64,000 bases of DNA from an uncultured Pseudomonadales bacterium (GTDB lineage: Bacteria; Pseudomonadota; Gammaproteobacteria; Pseudomonadales; Azotimanducaceae): NCBI GenBank assembly GCA_958296295.1, contig OY282460.1, positions 62,001-126,000 of the forward strand, given 5' to 3'. Under the pieces are notes generated by a model that had not been told where the DNA came from, did no database searches, and saw only the letters and a program-made list of their open reading frames with translations. The position numbers and the translations under genes are program-made. Shown in pieces: positions 19,418 to 28,864 of the stretch. Numbering within the stretch: position 1 is the stretch's first letter; each line of letters begins with the position of its first letter.

Positions 19418-19703
19418 GCGTCTGCGCTTCGCCACGGCGTTGCTCGTGGCGGCTGTCATCGCCTTTCTCGGTTTCCTGCTCAGTTTGGACAACGCGACTC
19501 CGGTGGCGTTGCGGTTGCTGAACCGCGAGACCGAACCTGCGCCCGTGTTCTGGTGGTTGTACGCCGCCTTCGCGCTCGGCCTCGTCGTCGGCTTCGCATT
19601 GGGCGGTTTCCGGCGCGTTTCACGAAGGCTCGCGGCGCGCCGCTCGCGGCGGAGCGCCGGCGCGAACGGCCTCGCCCCGGCGCCGGCGAACGCCGCCGAC
19701 TAG
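19404..19703 (+). CDS. lapA: LapA family inner-membrane protein (DUF1049)
   Basis: 99 residues, overlapping the end of ihfB by 14 bp. Two transmembrane helices, about 10-28 and 48-68 ([20 protein letters not shown]), are followed by a basic cytoplasmic helix, the LapA architecture. LapA works with LapB in controlling lipopolysaccharide assembly; no lapB follows here. Confidence 0.85.
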   Translation: MAWRRRLRFATALLVAAVIAFLGFLLSLDNATPVALRLLNRETEPAPVFWWLYAAFALGLVVGFALGGFRRVSRRLAARRSRRSAGANGLAPAPANAAD

Positions 19704-19721
19704 CGCAAGACGGCCGGCGCC

Positions 19722-19736
19722 GGCACCGCCGGTGCC
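19722..19736 (+). terminator. Possible terminator after lapA
   Basis: GGCACC (19722-19727) and GGTGCC (19731-19736) form a 6-bp GC hairpin with a 3-base loop. It is followed by a weakly T-containing tract (CTGGTTCTT). The absence of a proper U-run keeps confidence low. Confidence 0.3.
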
Positions 19737-19876
19737 CTGGTTCTTCGCAGGTCGAAAAAAGCGGCAATTTCCACAAGAAAAAGCGTTTGTTTCCCGCATC
19801 GCCCCGACTTGGACAGGCGCATCTTCGCGCATCCATCCGCTTCGGAGCACGAAGAACGACCTCGCCACGCATACTG

Positions 19877-20179
19877 ATGGCCGGCCTCGCCCTTCTGACG
19901 GCGGGGTTTCGCAAGCGCCCAGGACGCCACCGAGCGCGTGAACATCAGCACCGCCGACGCCGCCACGTTGGCGCGCGTGCCCGAAGGCGTGGGCCGGAAA
20001 AAGCCGAAGCCATCGTCGCCCACCGGGAGGCCAACGGTCGATTCGACTCGGCCGGCGCCCTAACCAAGGTGAAGGGTATCGGCCCGGCGACGGTGAAACG
20101 CAACACCGCCAAGATCGCGGTTTCCGAGGGCGAAGAGCAGGCCGGGCAGACGCCATCGACGGCACCCGGCGAAGACTAG
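19877..20179 (+). pseudogene. ComEA-like helix-hairpin-helix protein gene with two compensating frameshifts
   Basis: The protein starts in one frame as MAGLALLTAGF, a signal-like segment. Near 19905 the sense sequence moves one base on (FASAQDATERVNISTADAAT). Near 20000 it moves back, giving KAEAIVAHREANGRFDSA then LTKVKGIGPATVKRN. The assembled protein is a typical ComEA/HhH DNA-binding protein with the N-terminal NISTADAATLARVPEGVGRK hairpin. The nominal 100-codon frame is open throughout, but codons about 11-42 are nonsense. Both shifts lie at homopolymers (GGGGTTT and AAAAA), so sequencing error is the simplest explanation. Confidence 0.75.
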
Positions 20180-20303
20180 GCCGACCGCCGGGGAAGGTGC
20201 CGGGCCGCCCGGCCGCGGCGCCTTGTCCCGGCGGACGTGATGGCGGGCCTCGTTGGCGCCGTCGCGCGGGGAGCGCGGTGGTTGCGGGTGGAAGTGCTAC
20301 CGT

Positions 20304-20960
20304 GTGACCGGCGAACAACCCGAACCGGCGACTCTCGTGGCGTTTCTCGACATTTGCCTCACCGTCATCGATGGCGGTCTGCGCGCTTGCGCCGGCGCCG
20401 GCCATCCGCAACGTCCGCCGCCGGCGGCGGTGGAGGCCGAAGAGCTGGACGACCGCGCTCGGCGACGCTCCGGCGCGTTGATGCGCGTCAACCACTGTGG
20501 CGAAATCTGCGCCCAAGCGCTCTACCAGGGTCAGGCGCTCACCACCGGGGACGCCGAAACGCGGCGCTTCCTGATGGCCGCGGCCCAAGACGAGGAGGAT
20601 CACCTCGGCTGGTGTCGGCAACGCCTGCGCGAACTCGGCAGCCGTCCGAGCCTGCTCGATCCGGCGTTTTACGCGGCGTCCCTGCTGCTCGGCGCCATCG
20701 CCGGATCATGCGGCGACCGCACAAGCCTCGCCTTCTTGGAGGCCACCGAAGACCAAGTCCGCCAACACTTGGACCGCCACCTGCGACGGCTGCCGGAGGC
20801 GGACGGCAAGAGCCGCGCCGTCGTCCAGGCGATGCGCGACGACGAGGAACGCCACCGCCGGGACGCCGCGCGCCGTCAGCCGACCGTCTTCCCCCCAATG
20901 GTCAAGCGCTTGATGGGCGTGGCCGCCCGGGCGATGACGGCCACCACATACCGCCTCTGA
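20304..20960 (+). CDS. coq7: Coq7-type demethoxyubiquinone hydroxylase
   Basis: 218 residues from the GTG at 20304, which gives the usual VTG..LVAFLDICLTVIDGGLRA start; longer in-frame starts exist. A di-iron four-helix carboxylate protein: LMRVNHCGEICAQALYQGQ supplies E and ExxH-type ligands, followed by AAQDEEDHLGWCRQRL, FLEATEDQVRQHLDRHL and MRDDEERHRRDA. It hydroxylates the ubiquinone precursor ring in the penultimate part of the pathway. It is a single gene, with a STAS-like gene 69 bp downstream. Confidence 0.92.
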   Translation: MTGEQPEPATLVAFLDICLTVIDGGLRACAGAGHPQRPPPAAVEAEELDDRARRRSGALMRVNHCGEICAQALYQGQALTTGDAETRRFLMAAAQDEEDHLGWCRQRLRELGSRPSLLDPAFYAASLLLGAIAGSCGDRTSLAFLEATEDQVRQHLDRHLRRLPEADGKSRAVVQAMRDDEERHRRDAARRQPTVFPPMVKRLMGVAARAMTATTYRL

Positions 20961-21029
20961 CGTTGCGCCGGCCGAGGCGCACAAAGGACTGCGCGGGCGC
21001 GCAAAGACACGGTGGACGCTGAACTTGGA

Positions 21030-21533
21030 ATGAAGATGAACGGAACCACGAAGACCATCGCAATAGCGCAAGACTTCTCGAAGTTCCCCGCCGGCAGGTT
21101 CCGCGAAGACGGCACGGCATCGGGCACCGCCTTCCGCGACGATCTGTTGGCGACTGCTTTGCGCGGCGCCGAAAAGGTGATGGTCGTCTTTGACGGGGTG
21201 GCCGGTTTTGGCTCGTCCTTTCTGGAGGAGGCGTTCGGCGGCCTGGTCCGCGAGTGCCGAATGGACAAGGCGTTCCTGGACGAGCATCTTCACCTTCACG
21301 CGGAGGACCCGGATCTGGCGGACTTCGTCGGTTGGCGAAGCGGCATGTCAGAGAAGCCGATCAAGGAGCCACGAGATGACGTCGACACACCGGGTCTGGT
21401 CTCTCGTTCCGTTGGGTGCCGCACTGCTCGCCGCCTTGGCCCGGTTGGCGGGCAGCGCGTCACCGGCCGCGTAGTCGCGGGTCCAGCGCGTCTCTCAGCC
21501 CGTCGCCGATGTAGTTCACGCTTAGCACGGTGA
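21030..21533 (+). CDS. STAS-like DUF4325 protein with an unusual C-terminal extension
   Basis: The ATG at 21030 gives 167 residues (GTG at 21012 would add six). Residues 5 to about 105 match DUF4325: IAIAQDFSKFPAGRFREDG, SGTAFRDDLL, VMVVFDGVAGFGSSFLEEAF then GGLVREC. Family members normally end near DFVGWRSGMS. Here the frame stays open for about 50 more Arg/Gly-rich residues that overlap the convergent dppC by 74 bp. The extension may be a lost stop codon. DUF4325 proteins are often paired with sensor ATPases; none is adjacent. Confidence 0.72.
   Translation: MKMNGTTKTIAIAQDFSKFPAGRFREDGTASGTAFRDDLLATALRGAEKVMVVFDGVAGFGSSFLEEAFGGLVRECRMDKAFLDEHLHLHAEDPDLADFVGWRSGMSEKPIKEPRDDVDTPGLVSRSVGCRTARRLGPVGGQRVTGRVVAGPARLSARRRCSSRLAR
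21376..21474 (+). CDS. Possible 32-residue membrane or exported peptide
   Basis: ATG at 21376 has a strong AAGGAG site six bases upstream. The product starts MTSTHRVW, then has a 15-residue hydrophobic stretch (LVPLGAALLAALARLAGSA), and ends at a TAG. It lies in another frame inside the odd extension of the STAS-like gene and overlaps the dppC stop region. The Shine-Dalgarno quality is the main support. Confidence 0.35.
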   Translation: MTSTHRVWSLVPLGAALLAALARLAGSASPAA

Positions 21534-22383
21534 GCGAGATCGCGAGCCCCGGCCAGATGACGCGCGCCGGGGTGATCTCGATGAAGTTGGCGCCATCGAA
21601 CAACAGACGGCCCCAGGTGGGAAAGTCCGGCGGGAAACCGAGGCCGAGGAACGACAGCGCGGATTCGGTGATGATCGCGTTGGCGATTCCCAAGGTGGCG
21701 GAGACCATGATGGGGCTCAGCACGTTGGGCAGCACATGGCGGGTGATGATGCGGCGTTCGCGCACGCCCACGCTGCGGGCGGCGGTGACGAATTCCCGTT
21801 CCCGCACCGCCAGCACCTCGCCGCGCACGATGCGCGCGGTTTGCATCCAGCTCGTCACGCCGATGACGAATACGATGAGCAGGAAAATGCCGCTTTCCGG
21901 GCCGAACGCCGCCCGCAACGTATCTCGAAAGAGCATGATGATCACGAGCAGGAGCGGCAAGAGCGGCAGCGCCAGGAACAGATCCGTAAGACGCATGAGC
22001 GGGCCGTCCAAACGGTTGAAGTAGCCGGCCAGCACGCCGACGAACGTGCCGAGCACCAGCGCGAGCAACATCGCCGTGAAACCCACCGCCAAGGAGACGC
22101 GGCCACCGGCCAGCATTTGCGCGAACATGTCGCGGCCAAGGTTGTCCGTGCCCATCGGGTGCGCGAAGGAAACGCCCTGGTTGCGGGCGCCCAAATCCAA
22201 GTATTGGGGATCCACGGCGTGCAGGTGCGGGCCGAACAACACCGCCACCACGATCAGCGCGAACACGGAAACCCCCACCAGCGCCCCGGTGTGTTTGCGG
22301 AACGCGAGCCAAACGTCCGTCCACAGCGCGCGGTGCTCGCGCAGCGGCGCGTCGGCGACAACAGCGGTGGCGGGTTCGGCCAT
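21460..22383 (-). CDS. Dpp/Opp-type ABC transporter permease (DppC-like)
   Basis: 307 residues. One N-terminal helix (GVSVFALIVVAVLFGP), then HPMGTDNLGRDMFAQML, the DppC/OppC signature, and the BPD_transp_1 domain with five helices. The EAA loop reads SVGVRERRIITRHVLPNVLS and couples to the ATPases. It forms the inner-membrane channel with the preceding DppB-like protein, five bases upstream. It is the last gene of the minus-strand catabolic operon. Confidence 0.92.
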   Translation of the reverse strand: MAEPATAVVADAPLREHRALWTDVWLAFRKHTGALVGVSVFALIVVAVLFGPHLHAVDPQYLDLGARNQGVSFAHPMGTDNLGRDMFAQMLAGGRVSLAVGFTAMLLALVLGTFVGVLAGYFNRLDGPLMRLTDLFLALPLLPLLLVIIMLFRDTLRAAFGPESGIFLLIVFVIGVTSWMQTARIVRGEVLAVREREFVTAARSVGVRERRIITRHVLPNVLSPIMVSATLGIANAIITESALSFLGLGFPPDFPTWGRLLFDGANFIEITPARVIWPGLAISLTVLSVNYIGDGLRDALDPRLRGR

Positions 22384-22388
22384 CGCGT

Positions 22389-23402
22389 TCAGTCGTAGCG
22401 GATTCGCGGGTCGAGCAAGCCGTAGAGCACGTCGGCCACCAAGTTGAACAACACGATCAACACCGCGAAGATGAACGTGAGGGTCTGCACAAGCGGAATG
22501 TCCGCCCCTTGAATGGCCACGATGAGCAACTGCCCGAGGCCGTTCACGCGGAAGATCTGCTCGGTGATGATCGCGCCGCCGAAAATCGTCGGCACGCCCA
22601 GGGCGATCATCGTCACCACCGGAATCATGCTGTTGCGCAACACGTGCACCAGCAGCACGGCGCGCTCGCGCACGCCTTTGGCGCGCGCGGTGCGGACGTA
22701 GTCCAGGTTCAGGTTGTCCAGCATCGCCGAGCGCATGAACCGGCTGAGCTGCGCGGCGTTGTAGAAGGCGAGCACCAGCACGGGCATGAAGAGCTGCTTC
22801 AACTGCGTCCAAAGACTGCCAAGATCCGTCACTTCGTGCGTGGTGTCGTAGATCGACGGCAACCAGTTCAAGGTGACGCTGAACAAGAGAATCGCCAAAA
22901 GTCCCGTGAAAAACGTGGGCACCGAAAAGCCCACCATCGAGACGAAAGCGCCGATCTGGTCGAACCAGGAATACTGCTTGTAGGCCGAAAAGACGCCGAT
23001 GGGCAGCGCGATGAGAATGCCCACGACGTAGGAAAGCCCCACCACCCACAGCGTTTGCGGCAGCCGTTCCACGATGAGATCCACAACGGGGCTGCGGGTG
23101 GCCCAGGATCGCACGCGCAACCGCCCGCTCGAATCGCCGATCTCCAGGCCGGTGATCTTTTCCACGACGTTCAGCGGCTCGTTCACGAAGAACTGTTCCA
23201 GCCACTTCACATAGCGCACCGCGAACGGCTGGTCCAAGCCCAAGGACTCGCGGATCTGCGCTCGCACTTCCGGCCCAATGGTGAGCGGCAGCTGGCCGGT
23301 GGGATCGCTCGGCGCGAGATCAAGCAGGGCGAACAGCACGAAGCTGATGGCGAGCAGCGTCGGCACCGCGAACAACAACCGACGGGTGATATAGCGGATC
23401 AT
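22389..23402 (-). CDS. Dpp/Opp-type ABC transporter permease (DppB-like)
   Basis: 337 residues starting MIRYITRRLLFAVPTLLAIS, the typical DppB start. The PSDP motif and the long periplasmic segment of the family are present, followed by five more helices and an EAA loop (RTARAKGVRERAVLLVHVLR). The C-terminus LLDPRIRYD is characteristic. Confidence 0.93.
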   Translation of the reverse strand: MIRYITRRLLFAVPTLLAISFVLFALLDLAPSDPTGQLPLTIGPEVRAQIRESLGLDQPFAVRYVKWLEQFFVNEPLNVVEKITGLEIGDSSGRLRVRSWATRSPVVDLIVERLPQTLWVVGLSYVVGILIALPIGVFSAYKQYSWFDQIGAFVSMVGFSVPTFFTGLLAILLFSVTLNWLPSIYDTTHEVTDLGSLWTQLKQLFMPVLVLAFYNAAQLSRFMRSAMLDNLNLDYVRTARAKGVRERAVLLVHVLRNSMIPVVTMIALGVPTIFGGAIITEQIFRVNGLGQLLIVAIQGADIPLVQTLTFIFAVLIVLFNLVADVLYGLLDPRIRYD

Positions 23403-23522
23403 GCCGAGGTCTCAACCGTTGTGTGCCGAGTGCCGTTCAAGCGCGGCGCGCGGACGCCGAAAGCGCGCGACCACCAGCGGCGCGGCCGCGAAGCGAAGGG
23501 CAAGACGTCTTTTCGGGGTCGC

Positions 23523-25301
23523 CTAGCGGTGCCAATCGGCGACGTTCCAGAGCTCCGAATCCCACGCGTTGATGCGCACGCCCTGCAAAGACATCGACCG
23601 CGCCGAAAGACGCGCGCGCCAAATCAAGGGGATCATGTACTGGTTGCGCACGAGGATGTCGTTGAGGCGCTTGGCGATGGCGGCGCGTTCGTCGAGCCCC
23701 GCCGTGCGCGCCAATTCCCCCACCAGCGCGTCGTACTCCGCCACGCAGGCGCGCGGAACGTTGCTGCCAAGCCACTGATTGTCCGGGCCGGGCGCTTCGT
23801 CGCACACCCAACCGGCCAAGTAGACTTCCGGATCCGTGCCGTCGAAGTTGTTGGTGTACATCTGAATGTCGGCGTAGAACTTCTGAAAGGTGTCCGGGCT
23901 CGCCGGGTCGCCGCCGAAGAACACCCCGCCGTCGATGTTCCGCAACTCCGTCTCCACGCCGATCGCGCCCCACATCTGCTTGATGAGCGCTTGCGTGCCT
24001 TGCCGCACGGAGTTGGTTGAGGTTTGGAACAGGATGGAAAGGCGCACACCGTCTTTCGCTCGCACGCCATCCTCGCCGCGCATCCAGCCGGCTTCGTCCA
24101 ACAGGCGGTTCGCTTCCGGCACATTGGGCGTTTGGCACTCGTCGTTGGCCGTCGAGGCGTAAATCGGCGGCGCCGGCACCACGTTGCAGGTGGGCTTGCC
24201 GCCGGCGCCATAGCCGGCGTCCACCAGAACTTGCCGATCGATGGCCATGGAAAGCGCCCGACGCACCGCCCGGTCCGCCAGAAACGGGTGTGGGTTCGCG
24301 CCATCCAGATACAAGGAACGCCGCTCCGGGCCAAGGCTCGGGTCGTCGTTGGTGTGATTCACCATCAACCGCTCCACCAGCGTGCCGTAGGCCGCCAGCA
24401 CTTCTCCTTTTCCGCCGGCGCTCATGCTCTCGAGCACTTCGGGTTCCACTTGCAGGTTCCACGCGTAGTCGAACTCGCCGGTTTCGAGCACCGCCCGCGC
24501 CGCCGAGGCGGCATCGCCGCCGCCCTTGAACGTGGCGGTGCGGAACCACGGCTTGCCGGGCTCGCGGTAGCCCTCGTTGGCGGAATAGGAGATCACGTCG
24601 TTGGCGCGGAACTCGTCCACCTTGAACGGGCCGGTGCCGATGGGTCGAAAGTTCTGCTCCGTGCATTCCTGCGCTTTGACGCCGAGGCAGCCCTCGAACT
24701 GCGCCTTTTGCAGGACCGGCGTCGTCGAGCCGACGAACGGCCCGTAGGGGAAGGGCTTCGGCACGGAGAAGATGATGCGCACGGTGTGGTCGCCTTGCGC
24801 CTCGATCCGCTCCACGTCCGCGAAGGCCGTCAGCGAGTTGCAGCCGGCCTCTTCGTGCATGCAGTAGGCGCCGGAAAACGCCACGTCATGGGCGGTGAGA
24901 GGCGTGCCGTCGGACCAGTTGACGTCTTGGCGCAGCGTCCAAGTGATGCTGCGGAGATCCGCCGACACTCCACCGTTCTCCACGGAAGGTATGTCCCGCG
25001 CCAAAGTGGGCACCATGTTGCCGTTCTCGTCGTAGTGCGCCAGCGGCTCGACGACCATCGATGCGGCTTCAATATCCTTCGTGCCGCCCGAAAGGTAGGG
25101 ATTCAACGTGGAAGCGGCCTGCCAGTAAAGGATGTTCAAGTGCCTGTTGGGCGCCGCGGCCGGCGGGGCATCGCCGGGCGCGACGCCGGCGTCTTCCGCC
25201 GAGCACGCGGCCAGCGCCACGGCCCAAGCCAGCATTGGCAGCCCGGCCGTCCCGCGCCGGTTGCCGCCTCTGTTTCGTGTGTCCACTTTCGCCTCCTGCA
25301 A
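23523..25301 (-). CDS. ABC transporter substrate-binding lipoprotein (DppA/OppA-like)
   Basis: 592 residues. LAWAVALAACSAE is a lipobox with the lipidated Cys at about residue 33. It is a family 5 solute-binding protein: LNPYLSGGTKD, MVVEPLAHYDENG, VNWSDGTPLTAHDVAFS, VRRALSMAIDRQVLVDAGYG. Family members bind peptides, nickel, opines or sugars. The operon context (xylose isomerase, sugar dehydrogenase) suggests a glycoside or sugar conjugate, which is inference. Spacing is 92 bp from dppF and 120 bp to dppB. Confidence 0.92.
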   Translation of the reverse strand: MQEAKVDTRNRGGNRRGTAGLPMLAWAVALAACSAEDAGVAPGDAPPAAAPNRHLNILYWQAASTLNPYLSGGTKDIEAASMVVEPLAHYDENGNMVPTLARDIPSVENGGVSADLRSITWTLRQDVNWSDGTPLTAHDVAFSGAYCMHEEAGCNSLTAFADVERIEAQGDHTVRIIFSVPKPFPYGPFVGSTTPVLQKAQFEGCLGVKAQECTEQNFRPIGTGPFKVDEFRANDVISYSANEGYREPGKPWFRTATFKGGGDAASAARAVLETGEFDYAWNLQVEPEVLESMSAGGKGEVLAAYGTLVERLMVNHTNDDPSLGPERRSLYLDGANPHPFLADRAVRRALSMAIDRQVLVDAGYGAGGKPTCNVVPAPPIYASTANDECQTPNVPEANRLLDEAGWMRGEDGVRAKDGVRLSILFQTSTNSVRQGTQALIKQMWGAIGVETELRNIDGGVFFGGDPASPDTFQKFYADIQMYTNNFDGTDPEVYLAGWVCDEAPGPDNQWLGSNVPRACVAEYDALVGELARTAGLDERAAIAKRLNDILVRNQYMIPLIWRARLSARSMSLQGVRINAWDSELWNVADWHR

Positions 25302-25393
25302 GCCGATTGGCGCAGTCTATTACACCGACGCGACCATTCCCTGACGGCGTTGACCGGCACGGCTTGGCGCAGTGACGTTCTGGGCCGCAGCGC

Positions 25394-26458
25394 TCAACCT
25401 TCGGCGAAATGGCACGCCACCGAATGTCCGCCGCGCACTTCGCGCCACGCCGGTTCCTGTTCGCTGCACAGCGCCTGCGCTTTCGGGCAGCGCGTGTTGA
25501 AGCGGCAACCGGGCGGCGGCGCTGCCGGGCTCGGCACATCGCCTTGCAACAGGATGCGCTCGCGGCGCGCTTCAACGCGTGGATCATGCCCCGGCGCGGC
25601 GGACAGAAGAGCCTGCGTGTAGGGATGCCGCGGGTTCCCGTACAAATCGCGCACTGGCGCGAGTTCGACGATCTTGCCGAGATACATCACGGCAACGCGA
25701 TCGGCGATGTGCCGCACCATCGCCAAATCGTGGGAGATGAAGAGATAGGTGAGGTTCAGGCGTTCGCGCAAATCCTCCAGCAGGTTGACGACCTGCGCTT
25801 GAATGGACACGTCCAGGGCGGCGATGGGTTCATCGCAGATGATGAACTCCGGGCGCAGCGCCAACGCTCGCGCCATCCCTATGCGCTGCCGCTGGCCGCC
25901 AGAGAACTCGTGCGGATAACGGTTGGCGTAGTTGGGCGCCAAACCCACGGATTCCAGCAACGCGCCCACGCGTTCGGCCAGCGCCCGGCCCTTCGCGACC
26001 CCGTGTTCCAGCAACGGCTCGCCGACGATGCTGCCCACCGTCATGCGGGGATTCAGGCTTTCCTGCGGATCTTGGAAGACCATCTGCATTCGCCGACGCA
26101 AGGAACGCAACGGCTTTCCTTTCAGCAACGTGATGTCCTCGCCGCGGTACCAAATGCGTCCCGCGGTGGCTTCGCCGAGCCGCAAGATCACCCGCCCCGC
26201 CGTGGACTTGCCGCAACCGCTCTCGCCCACCAAACCCAGCGTCTCGCCTTCTTGGATGTGGAAATCCACGCCGTCCACGGCTTTCACGGCGCCCACTTGC
26301 CGGCGCAGGATGCCGCGCAGAATCGGAAAGTGCTTCGTCAAGCCTTCCACCCGCAGCAACGGCGTGGCCGCCAAGTCGCCACGGCCCCGCGCATGATTGC
26401 CGCCGCCTTCAGGACCGTGGGCGGCGCGGCTGCTCTCGCCGATGGGTTCGGTGTTCAT
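25394..26458 (-). CDS. Dpp/Opp-type ABC transporter ATPase (DppF-like)
   Basis: 354 residues. Walker [17 protein letters not shown]-loop [14 protein letters not shown], signature [17 protein letters not shown], Walker [17 protein letters not shown] and H-loop ISHD. The C-terminal extension [18 protein letters not shown] carries cysteines as in Opp/Dpp ATPases that hold an iron-sulfur cluster. The ATG overlaps the dppD stop (ATGA). Confidence 0.94.
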   Translation of the reverse strand: MNTEPIGESSRAAHGPEGGGNHARGRGDLAATPLLRVEGLTKHFPILRGILRRQVGAVKAVDGVDFHIQEGETLGLVGESGCGKSTAGRVILRLGEATAGRIWYRGEDITLLKGKPLRSLRRRMQMVFQDPQESLNPRMTVGSIVGEPLLEHGVAKGRALAERVGALLESVGLAPNYANRYPHEFSGGQRQRIGMARALALRPEFIICDEPIAALDVSIQAQVVNLLEDLRERLNLTYLFISHDLAMVRHIADRVAVMYLGKIVELAPVRDLYGNPRHPYTQALLSAAPGHDPRVEARRERILLQGDVPSPAAPPPGCRFNTRCPKAQALCSEQEPAWREVRGGHSVACHFAEG

Positions 26459-27510
26459 GCCGGCCCGTTTTCCCGTTGCCGGCGCGGGGCACCCGCCTCC
26501 ACGTCGAACCAACAAGCCGCCTCGTGACCGCCGGCCACTTTGAGCAACGGCGGGTTCTCCCGCCAGCACCGGGCGAAGGCGTGTCCGCAACGCGGCGCGA
26601 ACGGGCAAGCGGCGGGCGCCGTGGTGAGGCTGGGCGGTTGGCCGGAAATGCTCGGCAAGCGTTTCCGCGCCTCTTGGCCGTTTCCGCTTCCCGTCACCGA
26701 CGGCAACGTGCCAAGCAAGGCGCGGGTGTACGGGTGTCGCGGGCGCAAATACAGCGCTTCCACATCGGCGCGTTCCACCACCAGACCGCCGTACATCACC
26801 ATCACGCGATCCGCCAAGCCCGCCACCACGCCCAGATCGTGCGTGATCCAAACGATGGCCATGCCCAGTTCGCGGCGCAGTTTGCGCACCAAATCCAGGA
26901 TTTGCGCCTGCACCGTGACGTCCAGCGCTGTGGTGGGCTCGTCCGCGACGAGCACCTTGGGCTCGCAGGCCAGGGCCAGGGCGATCATCGCGCGCTGGCG
27001 CATGCCGCCGGAGAACTGGTGCGGATATTCGCGCAAGCGGCTCGCCGGCGAAGGAATCCCCACCAGATCGAGCAGTTCCGCCGCCCGTCGCCACGCCTCG
27101 GCCTTGCTGAAACCGAGGTGTGCCCGCAACGGTTCGGCAATCTGGTAGCCGACGGTGAGCACGGGATTGAGGGAGGTCATCGGATCCTGGAACACGAACC
27201 CCACGCCGGCACCGCGCACTTGGCGCAACGCGTCCCGGCCGAGGCGCATGATGTCCACGCCGTCGAAGCGCGCCCGGCCCGAGACGACTTCCGCCGGCGG
27301 CGTGGGCAACAAGCCGAGCATGGACAACATGGTGACGCTCTTGCCGGAGCCGCTCTCGCCCACCACACCCAACAGCTCGCCCTCGTGGAGGCGAAAGCCA
27401 ACGCCGTTCACCGCATGCACCACGCCATCGGCGGTGTGGAAGCGCGTGCGAACGTCCTCCACGTCCAACACGCAACGGCCGTCCACCGCCGGCGCGCCCC
27501 GAGCGGCCAC
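26455..27510 (-). CDS. Dpp/Opp-type ABC transporter ATPase (DppD-like)
   Basis: 351 residues from the GTG at 27510, which shares a G with the TAG of the P450 gene (TAGTG), implying coupling. Walker [17 protein letters not shown]-loop [13 protein letters not shown], signature [16 protein letters not shown], Walker [17 protein letters not shown], and H-loop WITHD. The C-terminal [17 protein letters not shown] segment is the Cys-containing Opp/Dpp motif. Confidence 0.93.
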   Translation of the reverse strand: MAARGAPAVDGRCVLDVEDVRTRFHTADGVVHAVNGVGFRLHEGELLGVVGESGSGKSVTMLSMLGLLPTPPAEVVSGRARFDGVDIMRLGRDALRQVRGAGVGFVFQDPMTSLNPVLTVGYQIAEPLRAHLGFSKAEAWRRAAELLDLVGIPSPASRLREYPHQFSGGMRQRAMIALALACEPKVLVADEPTTALDVTVQAQILDLVRKLRRELGMAIVWITHDLGVVAGLADRVMVMYGGLVVERADVEALYLRPRHPYTRALLGTLPSVTGSGNGQEARKRLPSISGQPPSLTTAPAACPFAPRCGHAFARCWRENPPLLKVAGGHEAACWFDVEAGAPRRQRENGPA

Positions 27511-28766
27511 TATTTCATTCGGTAGCGGATAGGCAAAGACTTCAGCCCGCCGACGAACGTGGACTGCACGAAACGCGGCTCGCCGGCCAGCTCGATGTGC
27601 TCCACGCGGGAGAACAGCTCGCGGAACAGCGCGCTTATCTCCAAACGCGCCAAATGCTGCCCCAAGCAGACATGCGCGCCGAAACCAAACGCGATATGCG
27701 CGGCGTCCTCGCGAGCCACGCGGAACTCCCAAGGCGCGTCGAACACGTCCTCGTCGCGGTTGCCCGAGGGATACCAAAGGATGACGGATTCGCCGGCGCG
27801 AATGGTCTCGCCGCCGAGGGCGTATTCCTCGGTGGCCGTGCGCATGAAGTGGCGCACCGGCGAAACCCAGCGGATCATCTCGTTCACCGCGGTGGGCAGC
27901 AGAGCTTGCGGGGCCGCTCGCAGTTTCGCCATTTCGTTTGGGTTTTCCAGCAGCGCCAACAGGCCGCCAGCGGCGGTGGAGCTGGTGGTGTCGTGCCCGG
28001 CCGTGGCGATGATGATGTAGTAGCCGTTGGCATCGTGATCGGGCAGCAGCGCCCCATCCACCTTCGCGTTGGCGATCAGGCTCGCAACGTCGTCCGTCGG
28101 CACCGCGCGCCTCGCCCGCGTCAGCTCCGCGAAATAGCGCTCGAAATCGCGCACGACTTCCACGAAGTCCTCCACCTCGAAGGAGCGCCGGTTGTCCGGA
28201 TCCGCGTTGCCGAAGAGCTCTTGGGTGAGTTTGAGCATCAGCGCCTCGTCCTTCTCCGGCACGCCGAGAATCGCCATGATGACCCGCAGCGGATACCAAA
28301 TGGCGACATCCTTCACGAAATCGCACTCGCCGCCAAGCGCCGCCAGGCGATCGACGTGATCGGCCGCCAAGCGATCCACCATTGGCTGCAACTTGACGAG
28401 GTTCTCGCCGCGGAACCAGCCTTGGGTGAGCTTGCGGTATTTGGCGTGGTCCGGATCGTCCATTTGCACCAGCGAGCGGACGAGATGTTTGCGACCGGTG
28501 AGCTGCTGCACCGCCAAAGTGGCTCTGCGCGGCGCCAGCGTGGGCCGCGGATCGTGAATGAAGATGTCGCCGGCGCGTTCGATCTCCTTGATGTGGGCGT
28601 GTTTGGCAACAGACCAAAAGGGCTCGAAGCCTTCCGGCGCAAGGTGTGTGACCGGACGGTTGGCGCGCAGCCAGCGAAGCTGCTCGTGGATGCCCCGCTC
28701 GTCCGACCAGCAGGCGGGATCCACAATGGCGTTGTCGAGCGCCGGCGACGACGTGTGCAGCGGCAT
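27510..28766 (-). CDS. Cytochrome P450 monooxygenase
   Basis: 418 residues, a soluble bacterial P450. The I-helix oxygen-activation motif AGHDTT is at 256-261, the ExxR pair at Glu296/Arg299, and the haem-binding loop [11 protein letters not shown] has the thiolate Cys at 367. The sequence resembles the steroid/terpene-hydroxylating bacterial P450s (CYP125/CYP142-like general type), but the family cannot be fixed by eye. It sits between sugar-catabolism genes and a transporter, and its stop is coupled to dppD. No ferredoxin or reductase gene is present in the window. Confidence 0.93.
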   Translation of the reverse strand: MPLHTSSPALDNAIVDPACWSDERGIHEQLRWLRANRPVTHLAPEGFEPFWSVAKHAHIKEIERAGDIFIHDPRPTLAPRRATLAVQQLTGRKHLVRSLVQMDDPDHAKYRKLTQGWFRGENLVKLQPMVDRLAADHVDRLAALGGECDFVKDVAIWYPLRVIMAILGVPEKDEALMLKLTQELFGNADPDNRRSFEVEDFVEVVRDFERYFAELTRARRAVPTDDVASLIANAKVDGALLPDHDANGYYIIIATAGHDTTSSTAAGGLLALLENPNEMAKLRAAPQALLPTAVNEMIRWVSPVRHFMRTATEEYALGGETIRAGESVILWYPSGNRDEDVFDAPWEFRVAREDAAHIAFGFGAHVCLGQHLARLEISALFRELFSRVEHIELAGEPRFVQSTFVGGLKSLPIRYRMK

Positions 28767-28864
28767 GGCTTTGGGTTGTCCGCGTGTTCGGAACTCCCGC
28801 CAGTCTACCGCCTCACCGTGTGTACCGCACCGCTTTCCAGCGCCGGCACGGGCGCCATGGACTT

